Shown here in pieces: positions 26,285 to 34,978 of a DNA stretch of 64,000 nucleotides. Numbering within the stretch: position 1 is the first letter of the stretch; each line of letters starts with the position of its first letter. The notes under the pieces were generated by a model. That model was not told where the DNA came from. It made no database searches and saw only the letters and a list, made by a program, of their open reading frames with translations. Source of the stretch: Flavobacterium ovatum (GTDB lineage Bacteria > Bacteroidota > Bacteroidia > Flavobacteriales > Flavobacteriaceae). Both the position numbers and the translations under genes were made by a program. Location of the stretch: the NCBI RefSeq assembly GCF_040703125.1, contig NZ_CP160035.1, positions 496,001-560,000 of the forward strand, read 5' to 3'.

Positions 26285-27418
26285 ATGAAAAAAACATTTT
26301 TTGCATTAGCTACAATATTAGGGCTTGCATTAACAGGTTGTACTTCTGATAACAACAAGAATGAAGATACAACAGTTCCATTCGTAGTAAAAGTTGATGA
26401 TTTACAAGGGGACATTACAACTGGTAACACTATAACTTTAGATCCAAGCAAAACGTACACATTAACAGGAGGTCTAGTTGTGAAATCTGGAGCAACATTA
26501 AATATTCCTGCTGGAACAACAATCAAAAGTTCTATTACTGCAGATGTTAAGACTATGTATATTGCTGTAGAAAGAAACGCTACTATCAATATCCTTGGTA
26601 CTGCTGTGAAACCAGTAATAATGACATCTGGAAAAACATCTCCAGCTGAAGGTAACTGGGGTGGATTGATTATCTGTGGTAACGGTAAAGTAAACACCGG
26701 AGACAACGGAACATCTGAAGTAGGTGATTTAAGCTATGGTGGTAACGACAATACTGATTCATCTGGAAAAATTGAATACTTAAGAATTATGTACACTGGC
26801 TCTAAGTTCTCTGCATCTAAAGAATACAATGGTATTTCTTTCTTCGGAGTAGGTTCAGGAACAATAGTTTCTAACATTTATTGCTACGAAAGTGGTGATG
26901 ATGCTGTTGAATTCTTTGGAGGAGCTGTAAGCCCTACAAACTTGGTACTAATCAACTCTTACGATGATTCATTTGATTTTGCTGATGGATGGCAAGGTAC
27001 CGCTACTAATGTTTACATTAAAGGTGTTACTAAAGGCGGTGTTGAAGGATCTAACAACGAAAAAGACCCTAGTGGAGCAACTCCAATGACTAGTGCTAAA
27101 TTAATTAACTTCTCTATCATTAAAGGTGGAACAGCTTTTACAGCTGACGAAAAAACAATAAACTACAAAGAAGGTGGTGGAAAACAAGCTTATACAAATT
27201 TATTTGTTGCTGATGATATGCCAGTAGCTCTTTGTAAATTAGCTACTGATGCTGGTGCAGTTTCAAACATGACAGCAGGTAACTTTACTATTACAAACTA
27301 CACATTTGGTTCTCTAACAACAGACTTAACAGGTCCTAAATTATCAGGAACAACTACTGGCGCTACTGGTGCTGGTGCTGGTGCAACTCTACCTACTTGG
27401 GCTGATTGGACTAAGTAA
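26285..27418 (+). CDS. beta-helix lipoprotein, phosphate-island partner of the TonB receptor
   Basis: A 377-residue exported protein. The signal peptide ends in LALTGC, with Cys19 as the lipidated residue. The body is a right-handed beta-helix-like repeat rich in G, N, T and V: GGLVVKSGATLNIPAGTTIK, then INILGTAVKPVIMTSGK, GNWGGLIICGNGKV, IEYLRIMYTGSKF and DAVEFFGGAVS. It ends in a low-complexity GATGAGAGATLP stretch. I know of no assigned function. The strong Pho-type promoter and position after the TonB receptor suggest a surface-exposed or periplasmic binding partner, but binding is not shown by the sequence. Confidence 0.75.
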   Translation: MKKTFFALATILGLALTGCTSDNNKNEDTTVPFVVKVDDLQGDITTGNTITLDPSKTYTLTGGLVVKSGATLNIPAGTTIKSSITADVKTMYIAVERNATINILGTAVKPVIMTSGKTSPAEGNWGGLIICGNGKVNTGDNGTSEVGDLSYGGNDNTDSSGKIEYLRIMYTGSKFSASKEYNGISFFGVGSGTIVSNIYCYESGDDAVEFFGGAVSPTNLVLINSYDDSFDFADGWQGTATNVYIKGVTKGGVEGSNNEKDPSGATPMTSAKLINFSIIKGGTAFTADEKTINYKEGGGKQAYTNLFVADDMPVALCKLATDAGAVSNMTAGNFTITNYTFGSLTTDLTGPKLSGTTTGATGAGAGATLPTWADWTK

Positions 27419-27439
27419 TCATATAAAAACATTCTACAC

Positions 27440-27478
27440 AAAGCTGTCTGAAAAAATAATTTTCAGACAGCTTTTTTT
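27440..27478 (+). terminator. terminator after the beta-helix lipoprotein
   Basis: A 15-bp perfect stem (AAAGCTGTCTGAAAA / TTTTCAGACAGCTTT) with a 5-base loop and a T-run. Confidence 0.88.
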
Positions 27479-27555
27479 AAAAGCAGAAACCATTAGCAAT
27501 CTCACTTTTATCCCAACTGGATAAAAAGTAGTTTAATAACACAAGATCACCTAAG

Positions 27556-27588
27556 AGTCTTTCAAATTATTTGAAAGACTTTTTTTTG
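27556..27588 (+). terminator. second hairpin with T-run before the T9SS gene
   Basis: An 11-bp stem (AGTCTTTCAAA / TTTGAAAGACT), 3-base loop, then eight Ts. Two strong terminators in 150 bases insulate the small gene at 27636 from the phosphate island. Confidence 0.8.
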
Positions 27589-27635
27589 TTTATTAATTAT
27601 TTATTCCATACTTTTATCTTCTGTAAACGAATGTG

Positions 27636-27974
27636 ATGACAAAAAACTACTTTTATATTATTCTCTTATTGGCTTTCCTTGGTTCCTTTAGCGTCAATGC
27701 TCAGGATACTAAACAACAGCCTAAAACGCAAGAAAGCACCACAATTGAGGGCTTAAGCTTGTACCCAAACCCTGTGAATGGTGGCAAAGTATCCATCTCA
27801 ACAAAAAATGATTCCAACAAAGAAATTATCATTTTTGATTTGTTAGGAAAGAAAATATTCCAAACTCAACTTAGCGGTAAAGAACTAAATATTTCTAATT
27901 TATCTCCTGGCGTATACATCATTAAGATAAATGAAGACGGAGCGACAGCTACAAGAAAATTAATTGTACGATAA
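27636..27974 (+). CDS. minimal secreted protein with type IX sorting domain
   Basis: A 112-residue protein consisting of a signal peptide (ending about SVNAQ), a short polar linker (DTKQQPKTQESTTIEG) and a complete type A T9SS C-terminal domain (about residues 38-112). The domain's marks are LYPNPVNGG, IIIFDLLGKKIF, LSNISPGVYI-like LNISNLSPGVYIIKI and the final KLIVR. There is no cargo domain. ATG at 27636 is preferred over the adjacent in-frame GTG. It is framed by strong terminators, so it is transcribed alone. It could be a remnant of a larger secreted protein or a genuine mini-substrate. Confidence 0.82.
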   Translation: MTKNYFYIILLLAFLGSFSVNAQDTKQQPKTQESTTIEGLSLYPNPVNGGKVSISTKNDSNKEIIIFDLLGKKIFQTQLSGKELNISNLSPGVYIIKINEDGATATRKLIVR

Positions 27975-27993
27975 AAATTACGAATAAAATATT

Positions 27994-28028
27994 AAAAAAA
28001 AGCTCCAAATTTAATTTGGAGCTTTTTT
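27994..28028 (+). terminator. terminator after the T9SS protein
   Basis: The hairpin AAAAGCTCCAAATT / AATTTGGAGCTTTT with a 2-base loop and T-run, starting about 20 bases after the stop. Confidence 0.85.
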
Positions 28029-28040
28029 ATTTAAGTTTAG

Positions 28041-28048
28041 TACTTTTG
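28041..28048 (+). promoter_or_regulatory. -7 promoter element before the LuxE-like gene
   Basis: TACTTTTG ends 11 bases before the TTG start codon at 28060, so the leader is only a few bases long. Confidence 0.55.
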
Positions 28049-28059
28049 TCAAAAAAAAC

Positions 28060-29040
28060 TTGATCTCAACTACTGATATATTCACTATTTCTTCACAAAA
28101 GCAATTTGAGAAAATCGCCTTGAAAACATTTCGTTATCAATACGAAAATAATCGTGTATACCAAGAGTTTTGTAATTACTTAAAGACTGATGTTCAAAAA
28201 GTAAAAATTTTAGAACAAATTCCGTTTTTACCCATTCAGTTTTTCAAAAGCCATACTGTAGTAAGTAACAACAATCCTATTGAAGTCACTTTTACTAGTA
28301 GCGGAACAACAGGAATGATTACCAGCAAACATCTCGTTACTGATGTTTCCATTTATGAAGAAAGCTACCTAAAAGCCTTTTCTGAATTCTATGGTAACAT
28401 TGAAGATTATGTTGTATTAGCTCTTTTACCATCTTATTTAGAACGCGAAGGCTCTTCTTTGATTCATATGGTTGAAGATTTAATTCAACGCACCAATCGA
28501 CCTGAAAGCGGCTTTTACCTTCACAACCACGATGAACTTATTAAAAACCTCATCGAACTAGACGAATCTGGACAAAATGTAATTTTAATCGGTGTTACCT
28601 ATGCCTTATTAGACTTGATCGAAAAACAAACTTTTCAACTGCAAAATACCATCATAATGGAAACAGGAGGCATGAAAGGAAAACGCAAGGAAATGATTCG
28701 CGAAGAATTGCACGAAATACTCTGTACTGGTTTTGGAGTCACTGCTATCCATTCGGAATACGGGATGACCGAATTACTATCGCAAGCGTATTCCCTTGGT
28801 GAAGGCGTATTCGAATGTCCATCATGGATACAAATCTTGGTTCGTGAAACAGAAGACGCTTTAACCTATGTTTCTTCTGGAAAAACAGGTGGAATCAACG
28901 TTATTGACTTAGCCAATATCAATTCCTGCTCCTTTATTGCCACACAAGATTTAGGCAAAAAAAATCCCAACAACTCTTTCGAGGTATTGGGACGTTTTGA
29001 TAATTCTGATATTCGCGGGTGCAACTTGATGGTACTTTGA
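28060..29040 (+). CDS. LuxE/PaaK-like acyl-adenylating protein
   Basis: A 326-residue member of the LuxE acyl-protein synthetase family. The adenylate-forming P-loop VTFTSSGTTGMITSKH (about residues 85-100) is clear. ALLPSYLEREGSSLIHMVEDLI and IMETGGMKGKRKEM follow, then HSEYGMTELLSQAYS, the A5-like motif. It would activate a carboxylic acid with ATP. The substrate is unknown and no luciferase genes are present. The start is TTG at 28060, because the first in-frame ATG would delete the conserved N-terminus and a -7 element lies just upstream. Confidence 0.83.
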   Translation: MISTTDIFTISSQKQFEKIALKTFRYQYENNRVYQEFCNYLKTDVQKVKILEQIPFLPIQFFKSHTVVSNNNPIEVTFTSSGTTGMITSKHLVTDVSIYEESYLKAFSEFYGNIEDYVVLALLPSYLEREGSSLIHMVEDLIQRTNRPESGFYLHNHDELIKNLIELDESGQNVILIGVTYALLDLIEKQTFQLQNTIIMETGGMKGKRKEMIREELHEILCTGFGVTAIHSEYGMTELLSQAYSLGEGVFECPSWIQILVRETEDALTYVSSGKTGGINVIDLANINSCSFIATQDLGKKNPNNSFEVLGRFDNSDIRGCNLMVL

Positions 29041-29046
29041 TAAAAA

Positions 29047-29106
29047 AGGTTAATTGGTTAACTGGGTTTAAACGATTAAACAGTTAAACCTTTAACCGAT
29101 TAAACT
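29047..29106. repeat. 8-bp-period inverted tandem repeat between the LuxE-like gene and tyrS
   Basis: Left units GGTTAATT and GGTTAACT, a palindromic centre GTTTAAAC, then right units GATTAAAC, AGTTAAAC, CTTTAACC and GATTAAAC. The last unit overlaps the tyrS stop codon. The design matches 14060-14126. Confidence 0.7.
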
Positions 29107-30392
29107 ACTCTCACTACAAAATAATTCTTCTTTCCGCTTTGTAATAACACAAATTGATCGTTGATTAAATCCTCAGACGTAAGCATAAAATCTTCTTTCA
29201 CTTTTTCTCTATTTACAGAAATAGAATTAGCTGTCAAAGCTCTTCTAGCCTCTCCATTCGATTTAAAAAAACCTGTTTTATCATTCAAAACAGCTATAAT
29301 TTCAATTCCGTTCTCTAGATCACTCTTTGCTATTTCAGCTTGAGGAACACCGTCAAAAACTTCTAAAAAAGTAGCTGCGTCCAATTGCTTCAAATCATCG
29401 GCATTAGAGTTTCCAAAAAGAATTCCAGATGCTTTAATCGCATTTTCCAAATCGGCTGCAGAATGTACCATAACGGTAATTTCTTCTGCCAAACGTTTTT
29501 GTAACAAACGCAAATGCGGTGCTTCTCTATGCTCTATTGTCAACGATTCTATGTCTTCTTTCGATAAAAAAGTAAAAATCTTGATGTATTTTTCTGCATC
29601 AACATCAGAGGTATTCAACCAATATTGATAAAATTTATAAGGAGATGTTCTTGCGGCATCCAACCAGATGTTTCCACCTTCGGATTTCCCAAACTTAGTT
29701 CCATCAGCTTTAGTAATTAACGGACAAGTTAAGGCATACGCTTTACCGCTTGCTATTCTACGTACAAGCTCAGTTCCAGTGGTAATATTCCCCCATTGAT
29801 CACTTCCTCCCATTTGTAACGTACAGGCCTTTTCTCTATATAAATGCAAAAAATCATACCCTTGAACCAACTGGTAAGTAAACTCAGTAAAAGACATTCC
29901 CTCAGCCGCTTCAGAAGACAAACGTTTCTTTACAGAGTCTTTTGCCATCATATAATTAACTGTAATATGCTTACCTACATCGCGAATGAATTCCAAAAAA
30001 GAAAAATCCTTCATCCAGTCGTAATTATTTACAAGTTCCGCAGCATTTTCAGTATCCGAAGTAAAATCTAAGAAACGAGACAATTGCCCTTTTATCGCTT
30101 CCTGATTGTGACGTAAAGTAGGTTCGTCCAGCAAATTTCTTTCGTTAGATTTTCCTGATGGATCACCAATCATTCCAGTTGCCCCACCTACTAAAGCCAA
30201 AGGTTTGTGTCCTGCTATTTGAAAATGCTTCAACAACATCACTCCAACCAAATGCCCAATATGTAATGAATCCGCAGTTGGGTCAATTCCCACATACGCC
30301 ACACGCATTTGTTCCATCAAATGTTCTTCAGTACCTGGCATAACATCGTGGAGCATTCCTCTCCAAGTTACTTCTTCAATAAAATTCTTCAT
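29100..30392 (-). CDS. tyrS: tyrosine--tRNA ligase
   Basis: A 430-residue class I synthetase. The HIGH motif is HIGHLVG (about residues 41-47) and the KMSKS-type loop is KFGKSEGG (about 232-239). GSDQWGNI lies between them, and an S4 RNA-binding domain is at the C-terminus (about 365-430). All active-site features are present and the length is normal for the bacterial TyrRZ-like form. Its stop codon overlaps the end of a short-period repeat. Confidence 0.96.
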   Translation of the reverse strand: MKNFIEEVTWRGMLHDVMPGTEEHLMEQMRVAYVGIDPTADSLHIGHLVGVMLLKHFQIAGHKPLALVGGATGMIGDPSGKSNERNLLDEPTLRHNQEAIKGQLSRFLDFTSDTENAAELVNNYDWMKDFSFLEFIRDVGKHITVNYMMAKDSVKKRLSSEAAEGMSFTEFTYQLVQGYDFLHLYREKACTLQMGGSDQWGNITTGTELVRRIASGKAYALTCPLITKADGTKFGKSEGGNIWLDAARTSPYKFYQYWLNTSDVDAEKYIKIFTFLSKEDIESLTIEHREAPHLRLLQKRLAEEITVMVHSAADLENAIKASGILFGNSNADDLKQLDAATFLEVFDGVPQAEIAKSDLENGIEIIAVLNDKTGFFKSNGEARRALTANSISVNREKVKEDFMLTSEDLINDQFVLLQSGKKNYFVVRVV

Positions 30393-30430
30393 CTTTTTTA
30401 ATCAATTTGTGCAAAGATAACAATTCAAAA

Positions 30431-30622
30431 GTCAAATGTCAAATGTCAAATGTCAATGTCAAAAGACAAAAGACAAAAGACAAATGATAATTTCAAAAAC
30501 CAAAGATCAAAGACTAGTTTCAAAGTTTGAAAATAATATTTTTATTTAAGATTTCATTATGTTTTCAATAGCTATTGACATTGACTTTTGATTCTTGATT
30601 CTTGTCTTTTGAAATTTGATTT
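30431..30622. repeat. 7-bp-period inverted tandem repeat upstream of tyrS and the epimerase gene
   Basis: The left arm (30431-30486) has units GTCAAAT three times, GTCAAT, GTCAAAA, GACAAAA twice and GACAAAT. The right arm (about 30573-30622) has the reverse-complement style: ATTGACT, TTTGATT, CTTGATT, CTTGTCT, TTTGAAA, TTTGATT. About 85 bases of less regular sequence lie between. The right arm ends 3 bases before the -7 element of the next gene. Confidence 0.75.
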
Positions 30623-30625
30623 CCT

Positions 30626-30633
30626 TACATTTG
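30626..30633 (+). promoter_or_regulatory. -7 promoter element; probable leaderless start
   Basis: TACATTTG ends only 5 bases before the ATG at 30639, so transcription would begin at or next to the start codon. Confidence 0.55.
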
Positions 30634-30638
30634 TGATT

Positions 30639-31637
30639 ATGGTATTAATTACAGGAGGAACAGGTTTAGTTGGCGCACATATATTACTTCATTTGACAGA
30701 AAACGGCGAAAAGGTTCGTGCTTTATATCGCAACCAAAAAAGCATCGAAAAAACAAAATTCCTTTTTGATTTATACCAAAAAGGAAACCTTTTCCAAGAA
30801 ATTGAATGGACTCAAGGAAACATCAATGACATTCCGTCACTTGAAAAAGCATTTATTGGGATTGATTTTGTCTATCATTCTGCAGGCTTAATATCATTTG
30901 ACCCCAAAGACGAAAATCTTCTCAGAAAAACAAACATAGAAGGCACTGCTAATATTGTGAATTTTTGTTTAGCTAAAAATGTCAAAAAATTATGCCATCT
31001 AAGTTCTGTTGCTGCTTTGGGTGACTTAGCAGAACATGAGAGCATTGTAACTGAAGAAATAGAGTGGAATCCAGAAAAACATCATTCGGATTACGCTATT
31101 TCGAAATATGGTGCTGAAATGGAAATTTGGCGAGGCCAACAAGAAGGGCTTCAAACTGTAATCATCAATCCAGGTGTCATTCTAGGCCCAGGATTTAACA
31201 AGCAAGGCAGCGGATTATTACTGAATAAGGTAGCCAAAGGGCTTCGTTTTTACACTAAAGGCATTACAGGATTTGTAGCTGTTAGCGATGTAGCTATAAC
31301 AGCAACCCAACTCATGAAAAGCGACATAAGCAACCAACGCTACATCTTGATTGCTGACAACTTCTGTTATCAGGATATTATTAATAGTATGTGTGATGCA
31401 TTGAAAGTAAAAAGACCTACGATTTTAGCAAAAGCTTGGCAACTAGAAATAGCTTGGAGAATAGATAAAATTTCATCTATTTTATTCCTTAAAAAAAGAA
31501 GCTTGACAAAAGACATTGCAAAAGCTTCCTATAGTGAAAAATATTTTTCAAACAAAAAAATAAAAGCGGATTTACAAACCCGCTTTTTAGATATTCATCA
31601 GTATATTATTGAGTTAACTCAATTACAAAAACTTTAG
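30639..31637 (+). CDS. NAD-dependent epimerase/dehydratase family protein
   Basis: A 332-residue extended short-chain dehydrogenase. It begins MVLITGGTGLVGAHIL, the Rossmann TGGxGxxG motif. The catalytic Tyr-Lys pair is visible in DYAISKYGAEME (YxxxK), with the serine in LSSVAALGD. The substrate is unknown; close relatives are dihydroflavonol reductase-like proteins. A longer frame could begin at TTG 30588, but ATG 30639 puts the Rossmann motif at the usual place and respects the promoter. Its stop overlaps the convergent DUF4296 gene by 4 bases. Confidence 0.88.
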   Translation: MVLITGGTGLVGAHILLHLTENGEKVRALYRNQKSIEKTKFLFDLYQKGNLFQEIEWTQGNINDIPSLEKAFIGIDFVYHSAGLISFDPKDENLLRKTNIEGTANIVNFCLAKNVKKLCHLSSVAALGDLAEHESIVTEEIEWNPEKHHSDYAISKYGAEMEIWRGQQEGLQTVIINPGVILGPGFNKQGSGLLLNKVAKGLRFYTKGITGFVAVSDVAITATQLMKSDISNQRYILIADNFCYQDIINSMCDALKVKRPTILAKAWQLEIAWRIDKISSILFLKKRSLTKDIAKASYSEKYFSNKKIKADLQTRFLDIHQYIIELTQLQKL

Positions 31638-32101
31638 TCTAGCACTCCTTGAGTCTCCTCTTTCGCACCTTTTTCTAATCTTTGTTGTAACCTTTTTTCC
31701 TTACTCAAAGAGTCTTTCTTAACAATAGACTTCTTTTTCTTTAGCAACTTCTTTTCGTCTAATTTAGTCAGAGAGTCAAACAGTATTTTATTATCTTCAA
31801 CTTTTAATGCAATCTCATCGTACATTTTTTTATACCCTTTATAGTCAGCAGCATAATACCTATTACTTTGAACAAACTGAGCACTATCTATTTTATATTT
31901 TTTATAAACATAGGCTAAGTCATTTTTTTCATAGTCTTCAACCTGAACAGGATATTGATACTTGATTACATTTAAAAGAGCCAAATCATACATAATATTT
32001 ACCATATCCGACTTATCAATAAGATGGTCTGGCCTCTCCACACGTTCTTTTTTGCAACCTACGGAAAAAATAAACAAAATAATGACAGCTATTTTTTTCA
32101 T
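31634..32101 (-). CDS. DUF4296 lipoprotein
   Basis: A 155-residue lipoprotein. The signal peptide MKKIAVIILFIFSVGC gives Cys16 as the lipidated residue. The DUF4296 core follows: DHLIDKSDMVNIMYDLALLN (about residues 25-45) and AQFVQSNRYYAADYKGYKKMYDEI. A highly charged coiled tail rich in K and E closes the protein. I start at ATG 32101, 4 bases after the dihydroorotase stop, because the longer frame adds seven residues before a canonical signal peptide. Function unknown; it is co-transcribed with pyrC in this window. Confidence 0.82.
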   Translation of the reverse strand: MKKIAVIILFIFSVGCKKERVERPDHLIDKSDMVNIMYDLALLNVIKYQYPVQVEDYEKNDLAYVYKKYKIDSAQFVQSNRYYAADYKGYKKMYDEIALKVEDNKILFDSLTKLDEKKLLKKKKSIVKKDSLSKEKRLQQRLEKGAKEETQGVLD

Positions 32102-32105
32102 CCTA

Positions 32106-33452
32106 CTAGAAGTTTCTATCAAACAACAAGCGTTTTCCTGCTTTAATGTTTTTTACTTTAAATGCAGTATAAACTAATTGTCCATTTACAAAAGTATGCG
32201 TAATTCTTGATTTGAATGTATAGCCCTCGAAAGGAGACCAACCACATTTAGCTAAAATATTTTCCTTCTTAACACTCCAAGGTAATCCTGCATTAACAAT
32301 CACTAAATCTGCATAATAACCTACTTTTATAAATCCACGTTTCTCAATTTGAAAAATCTTAGCAGGATTATGACACATTTTTTGAACAATTTTCTCAACG
32401 CTAATTTTACCTTGATGAAAGGCTTCAAACATTGCAACAACAGCATGTTGCACTAAAGGCCCACCTGAAGGTGCTTTCAAATACGGTTGTTTTTTTTCTT
32501 CCAATGTATGAGGTGCATGATCCGTTGCAATGACATCAATGCGGTCATCAAGTAATGCTTTCCACAAGGCATCTCTGTCAGCGGCAGTTTTTACAGCTGG
32601 ATTCCATTTAATCATATTGCCTTTAGTTGCATAATCATCATTAGTAAACCACAAATGATGCACACAAACCTCAGCAGTAATCTTTTTTTCTTCCAATGGG
32701 ATTTTATTGGTAAACAAATCCATTTCTTTGGCAGTAGAAAGATGAAAGACATGCAAACGAGCACCCGTTTTTTTAGCCAAAGCTATAGCTTTAGAAGACG
32801 AGATATAACACGCTTCAACTGAGCGAATCAAATGGTGTGCTGTCACAGGAACCTCATCACCGTATTCAGCAATATACTTTGCCGTATTTTCTTTAATAGT
32901 AGCCTCATCTTCACAGTGAACAGCAATCAACAAAGGCGTACTCGAAAATATTTTTTCTAGAGTAGCCTCGTTATCTACTAACATATTTCCAGTTGAAGAA
33001 CCTAAAAATATTTTGATCCCTGCCACATTCTTAGGGTTTGTTTTTAAAACCTCCTCTAAGTTATCATTTGTTGCACCCATCATAAACGAATAATTCGCAT
33101 ACGATTTTTGGGCTGCAAGTTGGTATTTCTCTTCTAAAACCTCCTGCGTAACTGCATTTGGCACCGTGTTAGGTTGCTCAATAAACGATGTGATTCCACC
33201 TGCAACAGCCGCTTTTGACTCTGATTCAATATCTCCTTTATGAGTTAACCCAGGTTCTCTAAAATGAACTTGATCATCAATAGCACCTGGCATTAGATAA
33301 TTCCCCTCTGCATCCACAATTACATAATCTGATGACTTAGCACTAATGCTTTCTGAAATTTCAACAATTAAGTCATTTTCAATTAAAACATCGCCTTCAA
33401 AAATCACCCCTTCATTTACTATTTTGGCATTCTTAATTAAAACCTTATTCAT
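32106..33452 (-). CDS. pyrC: dihydroorotase
   Basis: A 448-residue amidohydrolase that closes N-carbamoyl-aspartate to dihydroorotate in pyrimidine synthesis. The metal site is visible in DDQVHFREPGLTHKGDIESE (HxR motif), and the downstream histidines are in IAVHCEDE and LHVFHLSTA. The acidic ATDHAPHTLEEK motif is also present. It is a class I-type enzyme. It is between a DPM-like glycosyltransferase (11 bases upstream) and the DUF4296 lipoprotein, on one minus-strand transcript. Confidence 0.93.
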   Translation of the reverse strand: MNKVLIKNAKIVNEGVIFEGDVLIENDLIVEISESISAKSSDYVIVDAEGNYLMPGAIDDQVHFREPGLTHKGDIESESKAAVAGGITSFIEQPNTVPNAVTQEVLEEKYQLAAQKSYANYSFMMGATNDNLEEVLKTNPKNVAGIKIFLGSSTGNMLVDNEATLEKIFSSTPLLIAVHCEDEATIKENTAKYIAEYGDEVPVTAHHLIRSVEACYISSSKAIALAKKTGARLHVFHLSTAKEMDLFTNKIPLEEKKITAEVCVHHLWFTNDDYATKGNMIKWNPAVKTAADRDALWKALLDDRIDVIATDHAPHTLEEKKQPYLKAPSGGPLVQHAVVAMFEAFHQGKISVEKIVQKMCHNPAKIFQIEKRGFIKVGYYADLVIVNAGLPWSVKKENILAKCGWSPFEGYTFKSRITHTFVNGQLVYTAFKVKNIKAGKRLLFDRNF

Positions 33453-33463
33453 TGTATTTATCC

Positions 33464-34189
33464 TTATAATGTATTAAATAATTTTTTCAATCTTAATGAT
33501 ATCACTCCAAAGACAGCTTCTACAATGATAGAATTACTCATTTTAGACTGTCCCTTTGTTCTATCGGTAAAAATAATAGGCACTTCCGTGATTTGAAATT
33601 TTCGACAAAAAGTCCTATACTTCATTTCAATTTGAAAAGCGTAGCCCACAAATTTTATTTTATCCAATTTTATTGTTTCTAACACCTGCCGTTTGTAACA
33701 AACAAAACCCGCAGTTGCATCATGTATTTTCATTCCTGTAATCATACGCACATAAACTGATGCAAAATAAGACATCAACACCCTATTTAAAGGCCAGTTG
33801 ACCACATTTACCCCAGTCACATACCGAGAACCAATAGCTAAATCAGCATCTCCAAAATGACACGCATTATAGAGTTTTTCTAAATCATTTGGATTATGTG
33901 AAAAATCGGCATCCATCTCAAAAATAAATTCATATTTCCTAGCAAGAGCCCATTTAAAACCATGAACATAAGCAGTACCTAAACCCGATTTTTTCGCTCT
34001 TTTCTCTAAAAAAAGACGATCTTCAAATTCTGACTGTAACACTATAACTTTATCAGCAGTATGATCCGGTGAATTATCATCTATAATTAGAACATGAAAA
34101 CTCTTATGCTGTGATAACACAGCACGAATAATACTCTCGATGTTTTCAATTTCGTTATAGGTAGGAATTATAACAATACTGTCGCTCAT
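33464..34189 (-). CDS. polyprenol-phosphate mannosyltransferase-like GT2 enzyme
   Basis: A 241-residue family 2 glycosyltransferase. The N-terminus VIIPTYNEIENIESIIRAVL and the acidic LIIDDNSPDHTADKV bind the nucleotide. EMDADFSHNP is the DXD metal motif and AIGSRYVTG follows. This order matches dolichol-phosphate mannose synthase. No C-terminal membrane helices are present, as in the soluble bacterial type. It would transfer mannose from GDP-mannose to a lipid carrier, a family-level inference. The first gene of the minus-strand unit, with a -7 element at 34209-34216. Confidence 0.88.
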   Translation of the reverse strand: MSDSIVIIPTYNEIENIESIIRAVLSQHKSFHVLIIDDNSPDHTADKVIVLQSEFEDRLFLEKRAKKSGLGTAYVHGFKWALARKYEFIFEMDADFSHNPNDLEKLYNACHFGDADLAIGSRYVTGVNVVNWPLNRVLMSYFASVYVRMITGMKIHDATAGFVCYKRQVLETIKLDKIKFVGYAFQIEMKYRTFCRKFQITEVPIIFTDRTKGQSKMSNSIIVEAVFGVISLRLKKLFNTL

Positions 34190-34208
34190 ATTTCAAATAA
34201 TTTCACCG

Positions 34209-34216
34209 CAAAAGTA
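34209..34216 (-). promoter_or_regulatory. -7 element of the glycosyltransferase-pyrC-DUF4296 unit
   Basis: TACTTTTG on the minus strand, 19 bases before the ATG at 34189. Confidence 0.5.
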
Positions 34217-34278
34217 AACTTTTTATAGCATTTGAATGATAATAAATCTATAATAAAAAGTTTCAATCAAAAAATCAC

Positions 34279-34286
34279 TAATTTTG
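34279..34286 (+). promoter_or_regulatory. -7 element of the DUF4271-hemD unit; near-leaderless
   Basis: TAATTTTG ends 7 bases before the ATG at 34294, so the message begins at or within a base or two of the start codon. Confidence 0.55.
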
Positions 34287-34293
34287 CTCCACT

Positions 34294-34965
34294 ATGACAG
34301 AACATATACTACAACCAAGAATAATTGAAAGCAAGGATTGGGCAACAATTTTATTTGTATTGTCATTAATACTTATAGCTATAACCAAATCAACTAATGA
34401 AAACAGATTTGGGGACTTCATCAATTTAATTTTTTCTGACAAATACTCTAAAGTATATCGAGATGCAAGCCATTTAAATAGCGGCTTTACTTTATCGTTA
34501 TTTATTGTCCAAGCTATATCCTTTTCTTTTTTCATCCAACTTAGCTTAAGCTTTTTTGGACTAGCTTCTAAAACGGACTATATCTTGTATGTCCAAATTT
34601 TTACTTTCGTTACTTTCTTTATTTTATCAAAGTATTTAATCGAAAAAATAATAGCGACAGCATTCAATATAGAAGAATTTGTAGAACAATTCAACCTTCA
34701 AAAAGTTACATATAGAACATATATCGGGCTATTGATACTACCTTTTAACATTATTTTATTCTACCAAGAAGGAATATCAATAATTATCCCACAAACTATT
34801 ATAGCAATAATACTGATTATCAATATACTAACTTATTTGATGTCAATAAAAAATTATCAAAATCTAATATTCGGCAAGTTGTTTTATTTTATTTTATATC
34901 TTTGCACTCTCGAAATAGCCCCCTATTTTTTTATGTATTATTTATATACAAAAGGTAGCGCTTAG
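34294..34965 (+). CDS. DUF4271 membrane protein
   Basis: A 223-residue protein with about five to six membrane helices, rich in Ile, Leu and Phe. The segment KYSKVYRDASHLNSGFTLSLFI matches the start of DUF4271 proteins. It lies 13 bases before hemD, an arrangement common in Flavobacteriaceae. A role in haem supply is suggested only by this pairing. No catalytic motif is visible. Confidence 0.8.
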   Translation: MTEHILQPRIIESKDWATILFVLSLILIAITKSTNENRFGDFINLIFSDKYSKVYRDASHLNSGFTLSLFIVQAISFSFFIQLSLSFFGLASKTDYILYVQIFTFVTFFILSKYLIEKIIATAFNIEEFVEQFNLQKVTYRTYIGLLILPFNIILFYQEGISIIIPQTIIAIILIINILTYLMSIKNYQNLIFGKLFYFILYLCTLEIAPYFFMYYLYTKGSA

Positions 34966-34978
34966 AAACTGAAAAAAT

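Noticed and set aside
26209..26706. A 165-codon frame on the minus strand
   Set aside because: Antisense to the lipoprotein gene and over its promoter; composition mirrors the opposite strand.
27590..27632. A Pho-type promoter for the T9SS gene
   Set aside because: Only one TTAA, and its distance to the closest -7-like element is off by one base; two terminators separate it from the island.
30431..30622. CRISPR array
   Set aside because: The units are 7 bases with no spacers of constant length and no cas genes nearby.
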